From NCBI GenBank assembly GCA_902569245.1, contig CACFTO010000003.1, positions 1-64,000 on the forward strand: a DNA stretch of 64,000 nt, written 5' to 3'. Origin of the DNA: an uncultured Pelagibacteraceae bacterium. Lineage in GTDB: Bacteria > Pseudomonadota > Alphaproteobacteria > Pelagibacterales > Pelagibacteraceae. Position numbers and translations under genes: made by a program. The first letter of the stretch is position 1. The number at the start of each line of letters is the position of its first letter. Below are positions 1 through 8,410 of the stretch, piece by piece. The notes beneath the pieces were generated by a model. It was given only the letters and a program-made list of their open reading frames with translations, was not told the DNA's origin and did not search any database.

Positions 1-1
1 A

Positions 2-223
2 GGTTATGCCAAGGAAATTAAAAAACGAATTTTATTACACAACAGTTCAAAAGGGGCTAAATTTACCAAGGGAAATTATTGGGAGATTATATATAAAAAA
101 TCCTATAAATCTAAATCTGAAGCAATGAAAGCTGAATATAAATTAAAAAAAAACTATAAATTTAGAGATATATTAAAGAAAAAATATATAGAAAATGAAG
201 ATATCAATATTACTACCTTATAA
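2..223 (+). CDS. GIY-YIG endonuclease domain protein, C-terminal part (5' truncated by window edge)
   Basis: Frame 2 open from the window edge to TAA 221-223: GYAKEIKKRILLHNSSKGAKFTKGNYWEIIYKKSYKSKSEAMKAEYKLKK...; the HNxSKGAKFTKG...SKSEAMKxEYxLKK pattern is typical of stand-alone GIY-YIG proteins. Not in the ORF track. Confidence 0.8.
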   Translation, partial: GYAKEIKKRILLHNSSKGAKFTKGNYWEIIYKKSYKSKSEAMKAEYKLKKNYKFRDILKKKYIENEDINITTL

Positions 224-2306
224 AGAAAATTTTTCTCCTGAGTATGCTGGAGCCGTATCTCTTTTTGTAAAAGACACAACAAAGATAAGTACTTATAAGA
301 AAAGAATTACTGTTTATGGAAATACTGACTATAAAAGAAGATATAATATTAATTATAAAAACTTAAATCTTAAAAAAAAATTTCTTAATAGTACCTCAAA
401 AATATATATCAGCGAATTTTTGAATAACGAAATTAAGTATCCTTCAGATTTGATTGAGGTTCATAATCGTCCAGCTTATGTAAAGCCTATTTATGAAAAA
501 TTAAAAAAAAATATCATACTGTATTATCACAATGATCCTTTATCAATGAGTGGATCTCAATCTGTAAATGAAAGAAAGTATTTATTGAATAAATGTAAGT
601 CTATAATTGTTATTAGTGAATGGATAAAAAAAAGATTATTAAAGGACCTTGATGCAAATGACGATCATCTTCAAAAAATTTTTGTAATTCCTCATTCAAC
701 AAATAAAATAAATAATACAAATCTCATTAAACGTAAGAAAAACTATATTATATTTGTTGGTAAATTAAATTCACAAAAAGGTTATGATATTTTTGGAAAC
801 GTTATAGTTAAAATTTTGAAAAAAAATAAAAATTGGAGAGGTATAGTTATAGGTGATGAAGAAAGAGAAAAATTAGTTTTTAAACATCCCTCCTTGAATG
901 TTATGGGCTTTATTGAACATAATAAAGTTATCAAATTATTTGAAAAATCTAGTATCGCTGTTGTACCGTCTAGATGGGAAGAACCTTTAGGTAGAACTGG
1001 TCTAGAAGCTTCAAGCAGAGGATGTGCCACTATAGTCAGTAACAGAGGTGGTTTGCCAGAAACTGTTACAGATGGAATAATTTTAAAAAAACTTGATGAA
1101 AAAGAATTATATAAAAATATTCAATTTTTAATAAATAATAAAAATTATAGAACTAACTTACAGAGAAGATCTATTATTAATTTTAAGCTTGATCACAAAT
1201 TAATTGCTGAAAAAATTGACAATGTAAGAAAGAAAACATTTAAATATTTTATTTTTAATATTAATAAAAATAGTAAACTTAAGATTGTTCATGTAACTAA
1301 CTTCAATTTTAGATATCATGGAAGATTACATTTTAATACTGGAACAAGGTTAAATAATGGACTTATCAGATTGGGTCATAATGTTTTAAGCTTATCTGAT
1401 AGAGATTTAGTAAGTTTAGGTAAAACACTTACTGATTACACAGGGTCAAAATATTTGAATGAATTAGTTTCAAAAACAATAAATAATTTCAAACCTGATC
1501 TGCTAATCATTGGGCATGCAGACAGAATAGATAAAAATATGCTTTCTGATGTAAAAAATACAAATAAAAATCTTAGGATTTCACAATGGTTTTTAGATCC
1601 TTTATCTAGAAGGGGACCTGATTATCATAAAAATAAAGAAAGAATTCTAGATAAAATAAATTGTGTTGACACTACTTTTGTTACTACCGACCCTAAATCA
1701 TTAGATTTTGAAATTAAAAATTCTTTTTACATGCCAAACCCTTGTGACAAATCTCTTGATAATTTAACAAATTTTAATGAAAAACCTGAGTTTGATATTT
1801 TTTATGCAATAAGTCATGGAGTTCATAGAGGAACCCTTAGAAAAGGGAAAATAGATGAAAGAGAAATTTTTATCAATAAACTTATGAGAAAAAGCAAAAA
1901 TATTAATTATGATATTTATGGTATGTTCAATAGACAACCTATATGGGGTGATGAATTTATAAAAAAAATATCTCATTCCAAGATGGGTCTTAATCTTAGT
2001 AGAGGTGAACCAATTAAATATTACAGTAGTGATAGAATAGCACAATTAATGGGTAATGGTTTACTAACTTTTATTGATAAGAGAACACAGTACAATAATT
2101 TTTTTAACAATAATGAAATGATTTTTTACAATAATATTGATGATTTGGTTGAAAAAATAAATAAATATAAAAACGACACAAAATCTTTAAAAAGAATTGC
2201 AAAAAATGGACATAAAAAATATCATAAATTTTTTAATTCAAATATTGTAGCAAAATTCATAATAGATAAAACGTTTGGTTTAAAAACTAATACTTTTTGG
2301 GAATAA
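195..2306 (+). CDS. Two-part glycosyltransferase (GT4-like N-terminal half, second glycosyltransferase-like C-terminal half)
   Basis: N half has VGKLNSQKGYDIF and VPSRWEEPLGRTGLEASSRGCATIVSNRGGLPETV (GT4/group 1 signature). C half restarts with YHGRLHFNTGTRLNNGLIRLGHNVLSLSDRD and ends with MGLNLSRGEPIKYYSSDRIAQLMGNGLLTFID, as in a second glycosyltransferase-like domain. Confidence 0.8.
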   Translation: MKISILLPYKENFSPEYAGAVSLFVKDTTKISTYKKRITVYGNTDYKRRYNINYKNLNLKKKFLNSTSKIYISEFLNNEIKYPSDLIEVHNRPAYVKPIYEKLKKNIILYYHNDPLSMSGSQSVNERKYLLNKCKSIIVISEWIKKRLLKDLDANDDHLQKIFVIPHSTNKINNTNLIKRKKNYIIFVGKLNSQKGYDIFGNVIVKILKKNKNWRGIVIGDEEREKLVFKHPSLNVMGFIEHNKVIKLFEKSSIAVVPSRWEEPLGRTGLEASSRGCATIVSNRGGLPETVTDGIILKKLDEKELYKNIQFLINNKNYRTNLQRRSIINFKLDHKLIAEKIDNVRKKTFKYFIFNINKNSKLKIVHVTNFNFRYHGRLHFNTGTRLNNGLIRLGHNVLSLSDRDLVSLGKTLTDYTGSKYLNELVSKTINNFKPDLLIIGHADRIDKNMLSDVKNTNKNLRISQWFLDPLSRRGPDYHKNKERILDKINCVDTTFVTTDPKSLDFEIKNSFYMPNPCDKSLDNLTNFNEKPEFDIFYAISHGVHRGTLRKGKIDEREIFINKLMRKSKNINYDIYGMFNRQPIWGDEFIKKISHSKMGLNLSRGEPIKYYSSDRIAQLMGNGLLTFIDKRTQYNNFFNNNEMIFYNNIDDLVEKINKYKNDTKSLKRIAKNGHKKYHKFFNSNIVAKFIIDKTFGLKTNTFWE

Positions 2307-2320
2307 TATTAATAAGGCTG

Positions 2321-3298
2321 ATGAATATATGTTTTGTTGATAATACAAATTTTAAATATGATGGAGATTCTATTTATTCACATAAATTGAGAGGTGCAGA
2401 AAGTGTAGTTATTAACTTATCAAACGCATTAAAAGTTTTAGGACATAAAGTTACAGTAATTAATAATTGTGAAGAAACTAAACAAATTGATGGAGTAAGT
2501 TGGATTGATATAAAATCAATTAAAAAAACTGATGAATTTGATTTTGTTATTGCAAACGGAGATTGTAGATTATTCAAATATGCAAAGTCTAATAAAAATA
2601 TTCTATTTTCGCATAGTTTACAAAGTATAGAAAAATTTTTAAGAAAGAAACAATTGATATCTTATATGAAATATAAACCAAAAGTTTGTTTTCTAAGTAA
2701 TTATCATCAAAAAAATAGATCAAAACTTTTATATATATTTGGCCATATTCATTTAAGGTGGTCAGTTGATGAATTGTTTTTACGTTCAAACCTTTCATCT
2801 GAAATTGATAATAATCTAGCAATCTTTACATCTAGACCAGACAGAAATTTAGAATTACTTATAAATATATGGACAAACTCAATTATTAAGATGAGAGGAA
2901 ATTCAAAATTATTGGTTACAGATAATAATTTTATCTACAAGAACAGCTCAATATCAAAAAGAAAACTAGGAAATCAAAAAGATTTATTAAGAGATTTATT
3001 AAAAGCTAGAATATGTCTTTTACCAGGTCATAAATCTGAGCTTTTTTGTTTAGCCGCCGAAGAAGCTAGAGAGTTATGTGTTCCTATAATTACGCTTGGA
3101 CTAGGATGTTTAGGTGAAAGAGTAGAACATAATACCACAGGATTTATTGCTAAAAATGAACATGAATTTGCTAATTATACTTTAAAGTTATTTTCTGATG
3201 ACGAACTTTGGAATAGATTAAGATTAAACCTTATTAAAAAAAGAAAAACGAATACTTGGAAAAAAGTTGCTGAACAATTAATAGATCAATTGTATTAG
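2321..3298 (+). CDS. Glycosyltransferase family 1/4-like protein
   Basis: MNICFVDNTNFKYDGDSIYSHKLRGAESVVINLSNALKVLGHKVTVI... and LPGHKSELFCLAAEEARELCVPIITLGLGCLGERVEHNTTGFIAKNEHEFA. ORF track starts at a TTG (2297); ATG at 2321 is more likely. Confidence 0.75.
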   Translation: MNICFVDNTNFKYDGDSIYSHKLRGAESVVINLSNALKVLGHKVTVINNCEETKQIDGVSWIDIKSIKKTDEFDFVIANGDCRLFKYAKSNKNILFSHSLQSIEKFLRKKQLISYMKYKPKVCFLSNYHQKNRSKLLYIFGHIHLRWSVDELFLRSNLSSEIDNNLAIFTSRPDRNLELLINIWTNSIIKMRGNSKLLVTDNNFIYKNSSISKRKLGNQKDLLRDLLKARICLLPGHKSELFCLAAEEARELCVPIITLGLGCLGERVEHNTTGFIAKNEHEFANYTLKLFSDDELWNRLRLNLIKKRKTNTWKKVAEQLIDQLY

Positions 3299-3309
3299 AT
3301 ATTTATTAT

Positions 3310-4320
3310 ATGAATAAAAAAAAAAATATATTGGTTGTAGGTGCTGGTGGATTTATTGCTGGACATTTAATAAAAAGATTACTTTTGAATGGTAACAATA
3401 TTATTGCAACTGATATAAAACCAAAAGAGTATTGGTTTCAGGAATTTGACAAAGTTGAAAATCACTATTCTATGGATATGAAACTTCTTGATAACTGTGT
3501 AAAATTAACAAAAAACATCGATTATGTATTTAATATGGCCTGTAATATGGGTGGTATGGGTTTTATTGAAAATAATAAAGCAGAATGTATGCAATCAGTT
3601 TTAATAAATACAAATCTTCTAATTGGTTGCAAAGATAATAGTGTAGAAAAATATTTTTTTTCATCAAGTGCATGCGTATACGATCAATCAAAACAACAAG
3701 ATGTTTTTATTGATGGTTTAAGAGAAAATGATGCTTATCCAGCTGACCCTGAAGATGGGTATGGATGGGAAAAGTTATTTAGTGAAAGAATGTGTAGACA
3801 TTTTATGGAAGATTATGGATTGCAAGTTCGTATTGCTAGATATCATAATATTTATGGACCATTTGGAACATTTGATGGAGGTAGAGAAAAGGCACCCGCA
3901 GCACTTTGTAGAAAAGTGATTAGTTCTAAAATAAACAATAGTAAATCAATTGAAGTCTGGGGTGATGGAAATCAGACTAGATCATTTTTATATGTTGATG
4001 ATTGTATTGATGGAACAATTAAATTATTTGATTCCAACTATTCTGAACCAGTTAATATTGGAAGTGATGAACAGGTTTCAATAAATCAAATGATAGAATT
4101 ATTAGAGGAAATTTCAGAACACAAGGGACTTAAAAAAAAATATCAACTTGATAAACCAAAAGGAGTTAGGGGTAGGTCAAGTAACAATGATTTAGTTAAA
4201 AAAATATTAGGTTGGAATTATCAGATTAAACTAAAAGATGGCTTAATGAAAACTTATGAGTGGATATATTCTGAAATATCAAAAAAAGGGCTTAACTTAA
4301 GTAGGTTTACTCAACCATAA
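3310..4320 (+). CDS. NAD-dependent sugar epimerase (GDP-mannose 3,5-epimerase-like, extended SDR)
   Basis: GAGGFIAGHLIKRLL nucleotide-binding motif, SSSACVYD, YGWEKLFSERM (YxxxK), RYHNIYGPFGTFDGGREKAPAALCRKV. Confidence 0.85.
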   Translation: MNKKKNILVVGAGGFIAGHLIKRLLLNGNNIIATDIKPKEYWFQEFDKVENHYSMDMKLLDNCVKLTKNIDYVFNMACNMGGMGFIENNKAECMQSVLINTNLLIGCKDNSVEKYFFSSSACVYDQSKQQDVFIDGLRENDAYPADPEDGYGWEKLFSERMCRHFMEDYGLQVRIARYHNIYGPFGTFDGGREKAPAALCRKVISSKINNSKSIEVWGDGNQTRSFLYVDDCIDGTIKLFDSNYSEPVNIGSDEQVSINQMIELLEEISEHKGLKKKYQLDKPKGVRGRSSNNDLVKKILGWNYQIKLKDGLMKTYEWIYSEISKKGLNLSRFTQP

Positions 4321-4331
4321 GAATTTAATAA

Positions 4332-5162
4332 ATGAAATTTAAAAAAAAATATTTTAAAAGTTTAAATAAAGAATTATTTAAGGGATTTAATCGATTATAC
4401 TGGTTTCTATACACAGAAGTTAAATATTATTACTTTAAATATAAATTTAAAGATCGTAATGAGTCTAAACAATATAAAATTTCATTACTATTGCCTTCTA
4501 GAGAAAGATCTAAAAAATTCAAAAGGATGCTAGAGTCATTAATTTCAACATGTAGTAATATATCAAGAATTGAACTTTTGATTCTTTTAGATACAGACGA
4601 CAAAGAAAAGATATTATATGAAAGTATTTTGTCAAATAAGAAGTATTCAAATTTAAATCATAAAATTTATTTAAATAATTTATCTTCGCACGCCAAGAGA
4701 AATAATTTTTTGGCGATGAAATCTGTTGGTGATATTTTATTTCCAATAAATGATGATATAACTTTTATTTCAAAACATTGGGATAAAGAAATAGACAATG
4801 AATTTTCAAAAGTTGTTAATCAACCATATTGTCTTTGGGTCGACTCTGGTCAAAAATATTTATACTTACATTCAGATTTTCCAATTGTAAACAAAGAATG
4901 GTATAAAAAACTAGGTTATATAGGTAGTGAATTTTTTAATTTTTGGTACCTAGATACATGGATATGTGATTTATGTCATAGATCAAAAAAATTTTTAATA
5001 TCGAAAAAAATTAAACTTTATCAGTATTCTGCTCATACAATCAAAGAAGAAGTTGACAACACTCATTTAAAGAATATTAAGAACGATATACCCTTAAAAG
5101 ATAAAATCATTTGGAATGAAACTGTTGGACAAAGAATTAAAGATGCAAGATTATTAGTATGA
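4332..5162 (+). CDS. Glycosyltransferase family 2-like protein
   Basis: ISLLLPSRERSKKFKRMLESLIS...LLILLDTDDKE...FPINDDITF resembles GT-A fold glycosyltransferases. Confidence 0.6.
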   Translation: MKFKKKYFKSLNKELFKGFNRLYWFLYTEVKYYYFKYKFKDRNESKQYKISLLLPSRERSKKFKRMLESLISTCSNISRIELLILLDTDDKEKILYESILSNKKYSNLNHKIYLNNLSSHAKRNNFLAMKSVGDILFPINDDITFISKHWDKEIDNEFSKVVNQPYCLWVDSGQKYLYLHSDFPIVNKEWYKKLGYIGSEFFNFWYLDTWICDLCHRSKKFLISKKIKLYQYSAHTIKEEVDNTHLKNIKNDIPLKDKIIWNETVGQRIKDARLLV

Positions 5163-6430
5163 ATATTGGTTTTCTAGGATTGGGAAAGTTAGGTTTACCT
5201 GTAAGTTTGGCTGTTGAAGATAAAGGACATAATATTTTTGGGTACGATATTTCAAAACAAACAATTGAAGATATTAAAAATAGAAAAATTCGTTACAGAG
5301 AAGAATGGGTTGATAAATATTTACCTAAAACAAAATTACAGATTAATAGTATTGGTAATTTGGTAAAAAACTCTGAAATTATATTTGTACCAATTCAAAC
5401 ACCACATGATCCACAATACGAAGGTATTACAAGAATTCCAAAAAAACGAATAGATTTTGATTATTCTTATCTTAAATCTGGTATCAAAGAGTTGTCTCAA
5501 GAAATTGAAAAAAATGGTGAAGATAAAGTTGTAATTATAATTTCAACTGTTTTGCCTGGTACAATTAGAACACAAATTAAACCATTATTGGGTAAGCACA
5601 CTAAACTTTGTTACAATCCTTTTTTTATAGCCATGGGATCAACAATTAGAGATTTTCTTTATCCTGAATTTATTCTTTTTGGTGTTGATGATGAGCATGC
5701 AGCCACTAAAGCTCAAAATTTTTACAAGACAATTTGCGACTCTCCTTTTTATAAAACCACTATAGAAAATGCTGAACTAATTAAAGTTTCTTATAACACA
5801 ATGATATCCACTAAAATTTCTTTTGTTAATACAATAATGGAAGCCTGTCACAAACTACCAAATACTAATGTTGATGATGTTACTAATGCATTAAAGATGG
5901 CAAATAGAAGATTAATTTCAGACGCTTATCTAACAGGTGGAATGGGTGATGGGGGAGGATGTCACCCGAGAGATAATATCGCTTTAAGTCATCTTTCTCA
6001 AAAATTAGATCTTTCTCATGATTGGTTTGAAGATATTATGATGCAAAGAGAAAATCAGTCAGAATGGCTTGCAAATTTAATAATTGAAAATTCTGAAAAT
6101 AGACAGATTAATATTTTAGGTAAAACTTTTAAACCTGAGACAAATTTAATCTTAGGAAGTCCAGCTTTACTATTAGAAAATATTTTAAAAGAAAAACAAA
6201 AAAAGGTTTACTCTTGGGATCCTTATGTTGATGAAAATTATGACAATGTATGTGATAATCTAAATTGGACAAACAACGATATTAAACATGTTTTTTTCAT
6301 AGGTACGAAACATCCTGATTTTATAAAATTTAATTATCCAAAAAATTCTATTATTATTGATCCTTTTAGATATATTTATAATGTTAAAGATTCAAAAATT
6401 ATTAGAATTGGAGATAATACTAACAAATAA
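5159..6430 (+). CDS. NDP-sugar (UDP-glucose/GDP-mannose type) 6-dehydrogenase family protein
   Basis: MNIGFLGLGKLGLPVSLAVEDKGHNIFGYD Rossmann motif; ENAELIKVSYNTMISTKISFVNTIMEAC; GGCHPRDNIAL; NILGKTFKPETNLILGSPALLL. Confidence 0.8.
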   Translation: MNIGFLGLGKLGLPVSLAVEDKGHNIFGYDISKQTIEDIKNRKIRYREEWVDKYLPKTKLQINSIGNLVKNSEIIFVPIQTPHDPQYEGITRIPKKRIDFDYSYLKSGIKELSQEIEKNGEDKVVIIISTVLPGTIRTQIKPLLGKHTKLCYNPFFIAMGSTIRDFLYPEFILFGVDDEHAATKAQNFYKTICDSPFYKTTIENAELIKVSYNTMISTKISFVNTIMEACHKLPNTNVDDVTNALKMANRRLISDAYLTGGMGDGGGCHPRDNIALSHLSQKLDLSHDWFEDIMMQRENQSEWLANLIIENSENRQINILGKTFKPETNLILGSPALLLENILKEKQKKVYSWDPYVDENYDNVCDNLNWTNNDIKHVFFIGTKHPDFIKFNYPKNSIIIDPFRYIYNVKDSKIIRIGDNTNK

Positions 6431-7384
6431 TTATATCTTTACTTTATTAAGTGCATTATTTTTAAATATATTTGCTTCTCTTATATATCTTCTAACCATT
6501 TGAGTTGTTTTATGGCCTGTCATCGCCATTATGCTTCTTTCGTCTGCACCAGACTCAGCTGCTACTGTTGCAAAACCAGACCTTAAACTATGACCAGCAA
6601 AATTTTTGTTTTCTATTCCTGCTAAATCTAAATACTTTTTCATTAATAAAACTACAGTTTGGTCTGTTAATCTTTTTTCAGTTAAAAATGATCCCTTGGA
6701 GAATCTTCTAAAAATAGGTCCAGACCTTATTTTAGAAATATCTAACCATTTTTTTAAATTAACAACAGGGCAAAAGTTTTCATTAGTGAAGTAGGGTAAT
6801 CCTTTAATCATTCCTTCACCAAATTGATCGGTTTTTGATCTTTTAATTGTGATTTTGAGACCTTCAGGTACAAATTCTAAATCTTCATGATCAATTGATA
6901 TAAGTTCAGTCCGTCTAAAACCACCTCCAAAACCTACCAAGATGATTGTCTTATCTCTAAATTTCCTAATATCATCAATATTTTGTTCATTTATTACATT
7001 AATTATTGATTTTAAATGATTGATTAATAATGGTTTTTTACCTTTTTGAATACTTCCTTTAACTCTTTTTATTCCCATTAAATTCTCAACAATAATTGGA
7101 TGTTTTGAATCAAAGTAATGCCCTTTTAGTTTATGAACCATACTTATTGACACCAGTCGTCTTCTTAAAGTACTAATTTTTGAATTTTTAGAAAGATGGG
7201 TTAGGTATAAAGATACAATTTTAGGCTCTGAGGGTAATGAATTTAGTCCGTGTTTAGCACAAAAAGCTCCAAAATCTTTAAAGTCTGATTTATAAGCCCT
7301 TAGAGTATTATTTGCTTTAGAACTTTTGAGGTTATTTAAAGTAGACTCATGAAGCGATTTTAGATCTGTAGTTAGTTCACTCAT
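6431..7384 (-). CDS. Tyrosine recombinase / site-specific integrase
   Basis: Catalytic residues visible: GGGFRRTELISI (Arg I), HSLRSGFAT (HxxR), TGHKTTQMVRRYIREA (His and Tyr). N-terminal SAM-like DNA-binding region precedes. Confidence 0.9.
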   Translation of the reverse strand: MSELTTDLKSLHESTLNNLKSSKANNTLRAYKSDFKDFGAFCAKHGLNSLPSEPKIVSLYLTHLSKNSKISTLRRRLVSISMVHKLKGHYFDSKHPIIVENLMGIKRVKGSIQKGKKPLLINHLKSIINVINEQNIDDIRKFRDKTIILVGFGGGFRRTELISIDHEDLEFVPEGLKITIKRSKTDQFGEGMIKGLPYFTNENFCPVVNLKKWLDISKIRSGPIFRRFSKGSFLTEKRLTDQTVVLLMKKYLDLAGIENKNFAGHSLRSGFATVAAESGADERSIMAMTGHKTTQMVRRYIREANIFKNNALNKVKI

Positions 7385-7389
7385 ATAAT

Positions 7390-7420
7390 TACTAATGATA
7401 ACAATTAATTATCAATAGTA
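7390..7420. repeat. Imperfect inverted repeat, 12-bp arms with 7-bp spacer, directly upstream of the integrase start
   Basis: TACTAATGATAA-CAATTAA-TTATCAATAGTA; the arms are complementary at 11 of 12 positions. Confidence 0.8.
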
Positions 7421-7469
7421 ATAATATAACTCATTTAACAAGTCAAGCATTTAATGTAGAAGAATATTC

Positions 7470-7634
7470 ATGCCTAAATACGTATTAATTGGACTAATTG
7501 TTGTTATTGGAACATTCCTTATCATGAATTATTGGCCAAAATTAAAAGAACAAACAAAAAATAGAATATTAATGGTTATTTTCGGTATTTTTTTTATAAG
7601 CATATTTGTTTTATTATTTTTATTAATGTTTTGA
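7470..7634 (+). CDS. Small two-TM hypothetical protein (54 aa)
   Basis: ATG 7470 to TGA 7632-7634: MPKYVLIGLIVVIGTFLIMNYWPKLKEQTKNRILMVIFGIFFISIFVLLFLLMF; below the ORF track length cutoff. Confidence 0.5.
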   Translation: MPKYVLIGLIVVIGTFLIMNYWPKLKEQTKNRILMVIFGIFFISIFVLLFLLMF

Positions 7635-7640
7635 GGTTAT

Positions 7641-8114
7641 TTGATAGATATAATTAGTATTTTAGTTGCTGGGATATTTTCTTGCATAATACTTGACATT
7701 CTAGGTTATTTACTCAAATTGTTTGGTATTCCAGAGCCATCTTGGGGAATTGTTGGAAGATGGACTTATTATATGCTTAAAAATGCTACTTTTTATAACC
7801 CAAATATTGCCCAAATGCCAAATTTTAGATATGAGGTTTTACTTGGTTGGATTTTTCACTATTATGTATCGATTTGTTGGGCAGTAATCTATTATTTTTG
7901 TTTTTTAATGATAGGTCTAAAAATGACATATTTTTCAGGCTTTATATTTGGAGCTCTCACAACATTAGCTCCGTTAATGATATTTCTACCTTTTACAGGA
8001 CAGGGAGTGTTTGCAAATAAGACTGGAATACCTGTTAAAACATCAATTATGTTTCTAATCAGACACTCAATTTACGGTATTGCAATGTATGAGGGTTTTA
8101 GATGGTTTACTTAA
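7641..8114 (+). CDS. DUF2938-like membrane protein
   Basis: VAGIFSCIILDILGYLLKLFGIPEPSWGIVGRW... multi-TM protein with GIVGRW and late FLIRHSIYGIAMY motifs; TTG start. Confidence 0.65.
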   Translation: MIDIISILVAGIFSCIILDILGYLLKLFGIPEPSWGIVGRWTYYMLKNATFYNPNIAQMPNFRYEVLLGWIFHYYVSICWAVIYYFCFLMIGLKMTYFSGFIFGALTTLAPLMIFLPFTGQGVFANKTGIPVKTSIMFLIRHSIYGIAMYEGFRWFT

Positions 8115-8221
8115 AGCTTTAGATTAAGTTATCCCCACTATTCTACCCTGTTAAAAAATGAGTATATTCAACGATAAAGTGATACATACAACCTACTCTA
8201 TTTGATATTGTAGAAAATGAA

Positions 8222-8404
8222 TTAAGAGGCAACTCTTAACTGACCAGCTAGGGAAAAACCGAGAGGTTCAAGCCTAGAGGGCAGAAAGCTCTACAGAGTA
8301 GCGCTAAAATTGTAGGGTGGACGGCATGGCGGTAGCGCATACAACGACGTGCCAAAAACTACTGTTCTTTGTGCCTGAAAAGGTACAAGGAAACAGGGTT
8401 TTTT
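8222..8404 (+). ncRNA. Candidate structured RNA (stand-alone ncRNA or leader of ogt)
   Basis: TTAAGAG-GCAA-CTCTTAA (8222-8239); CTAGG...CCTAG (8248-8252/8273-8277) enclosing AACC-GAGA-GGTT (8257-8268); GCGCTA/TAGCGC (8301-8306/8333-8338); TTGTA/TACAA (8310-8314/8340-8344); GGCATG/CGTGCC (8323-8328/8348-8353); final 14-bp hairpin plus T6. Locally G/C-rich against an AT-rich background. Confidence 0.7.
8362..8404 (+). terminator. Intrinsic terminator-like hairpin with T tract
   Basis: CTGTT-CTTTGTGCC-TGAAAA-GGTACAAGG-A-AACAG, then GG TTTTTT (8399-8404). 9 bp stem (two G-U) extended by 5 bp past a one-base bulge. Confidence 0.75.
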
Positions 8405-8410
8405 CTATTT

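Noticed and set aside
782-1030. ORF on the - strand (82 aa) inside the glycosyltransferase gene
   Set aside because: Antisense to a well-supported coding region with no recognisable motif; the same applies to the other short antisense ORFs (e.g. 1764-2045, 9622-9879, 15019-15369, 38563-38874, 42995-43225, 50375-50662, 50831-51154).
8222-8404. RNase P RNA, tmRNA, SRP RNA or 6S RNA identity for the structured region
   Set aside because: No GAGGAAAGTCC-type RNase P core, no tmRNA tag or tRNA-like end, no SRP GGAAGCAGC-type loop, and no single long 6S-like hairpin were seen.
8369-8410. N-terminal extension of ogt in the ORF track (MCLKRYKETGFFLF)
   Set aside because: It begins at a TTG inside the 3' terminator hairpin and T tract; homology-like sequence begins only after ATG 8411.
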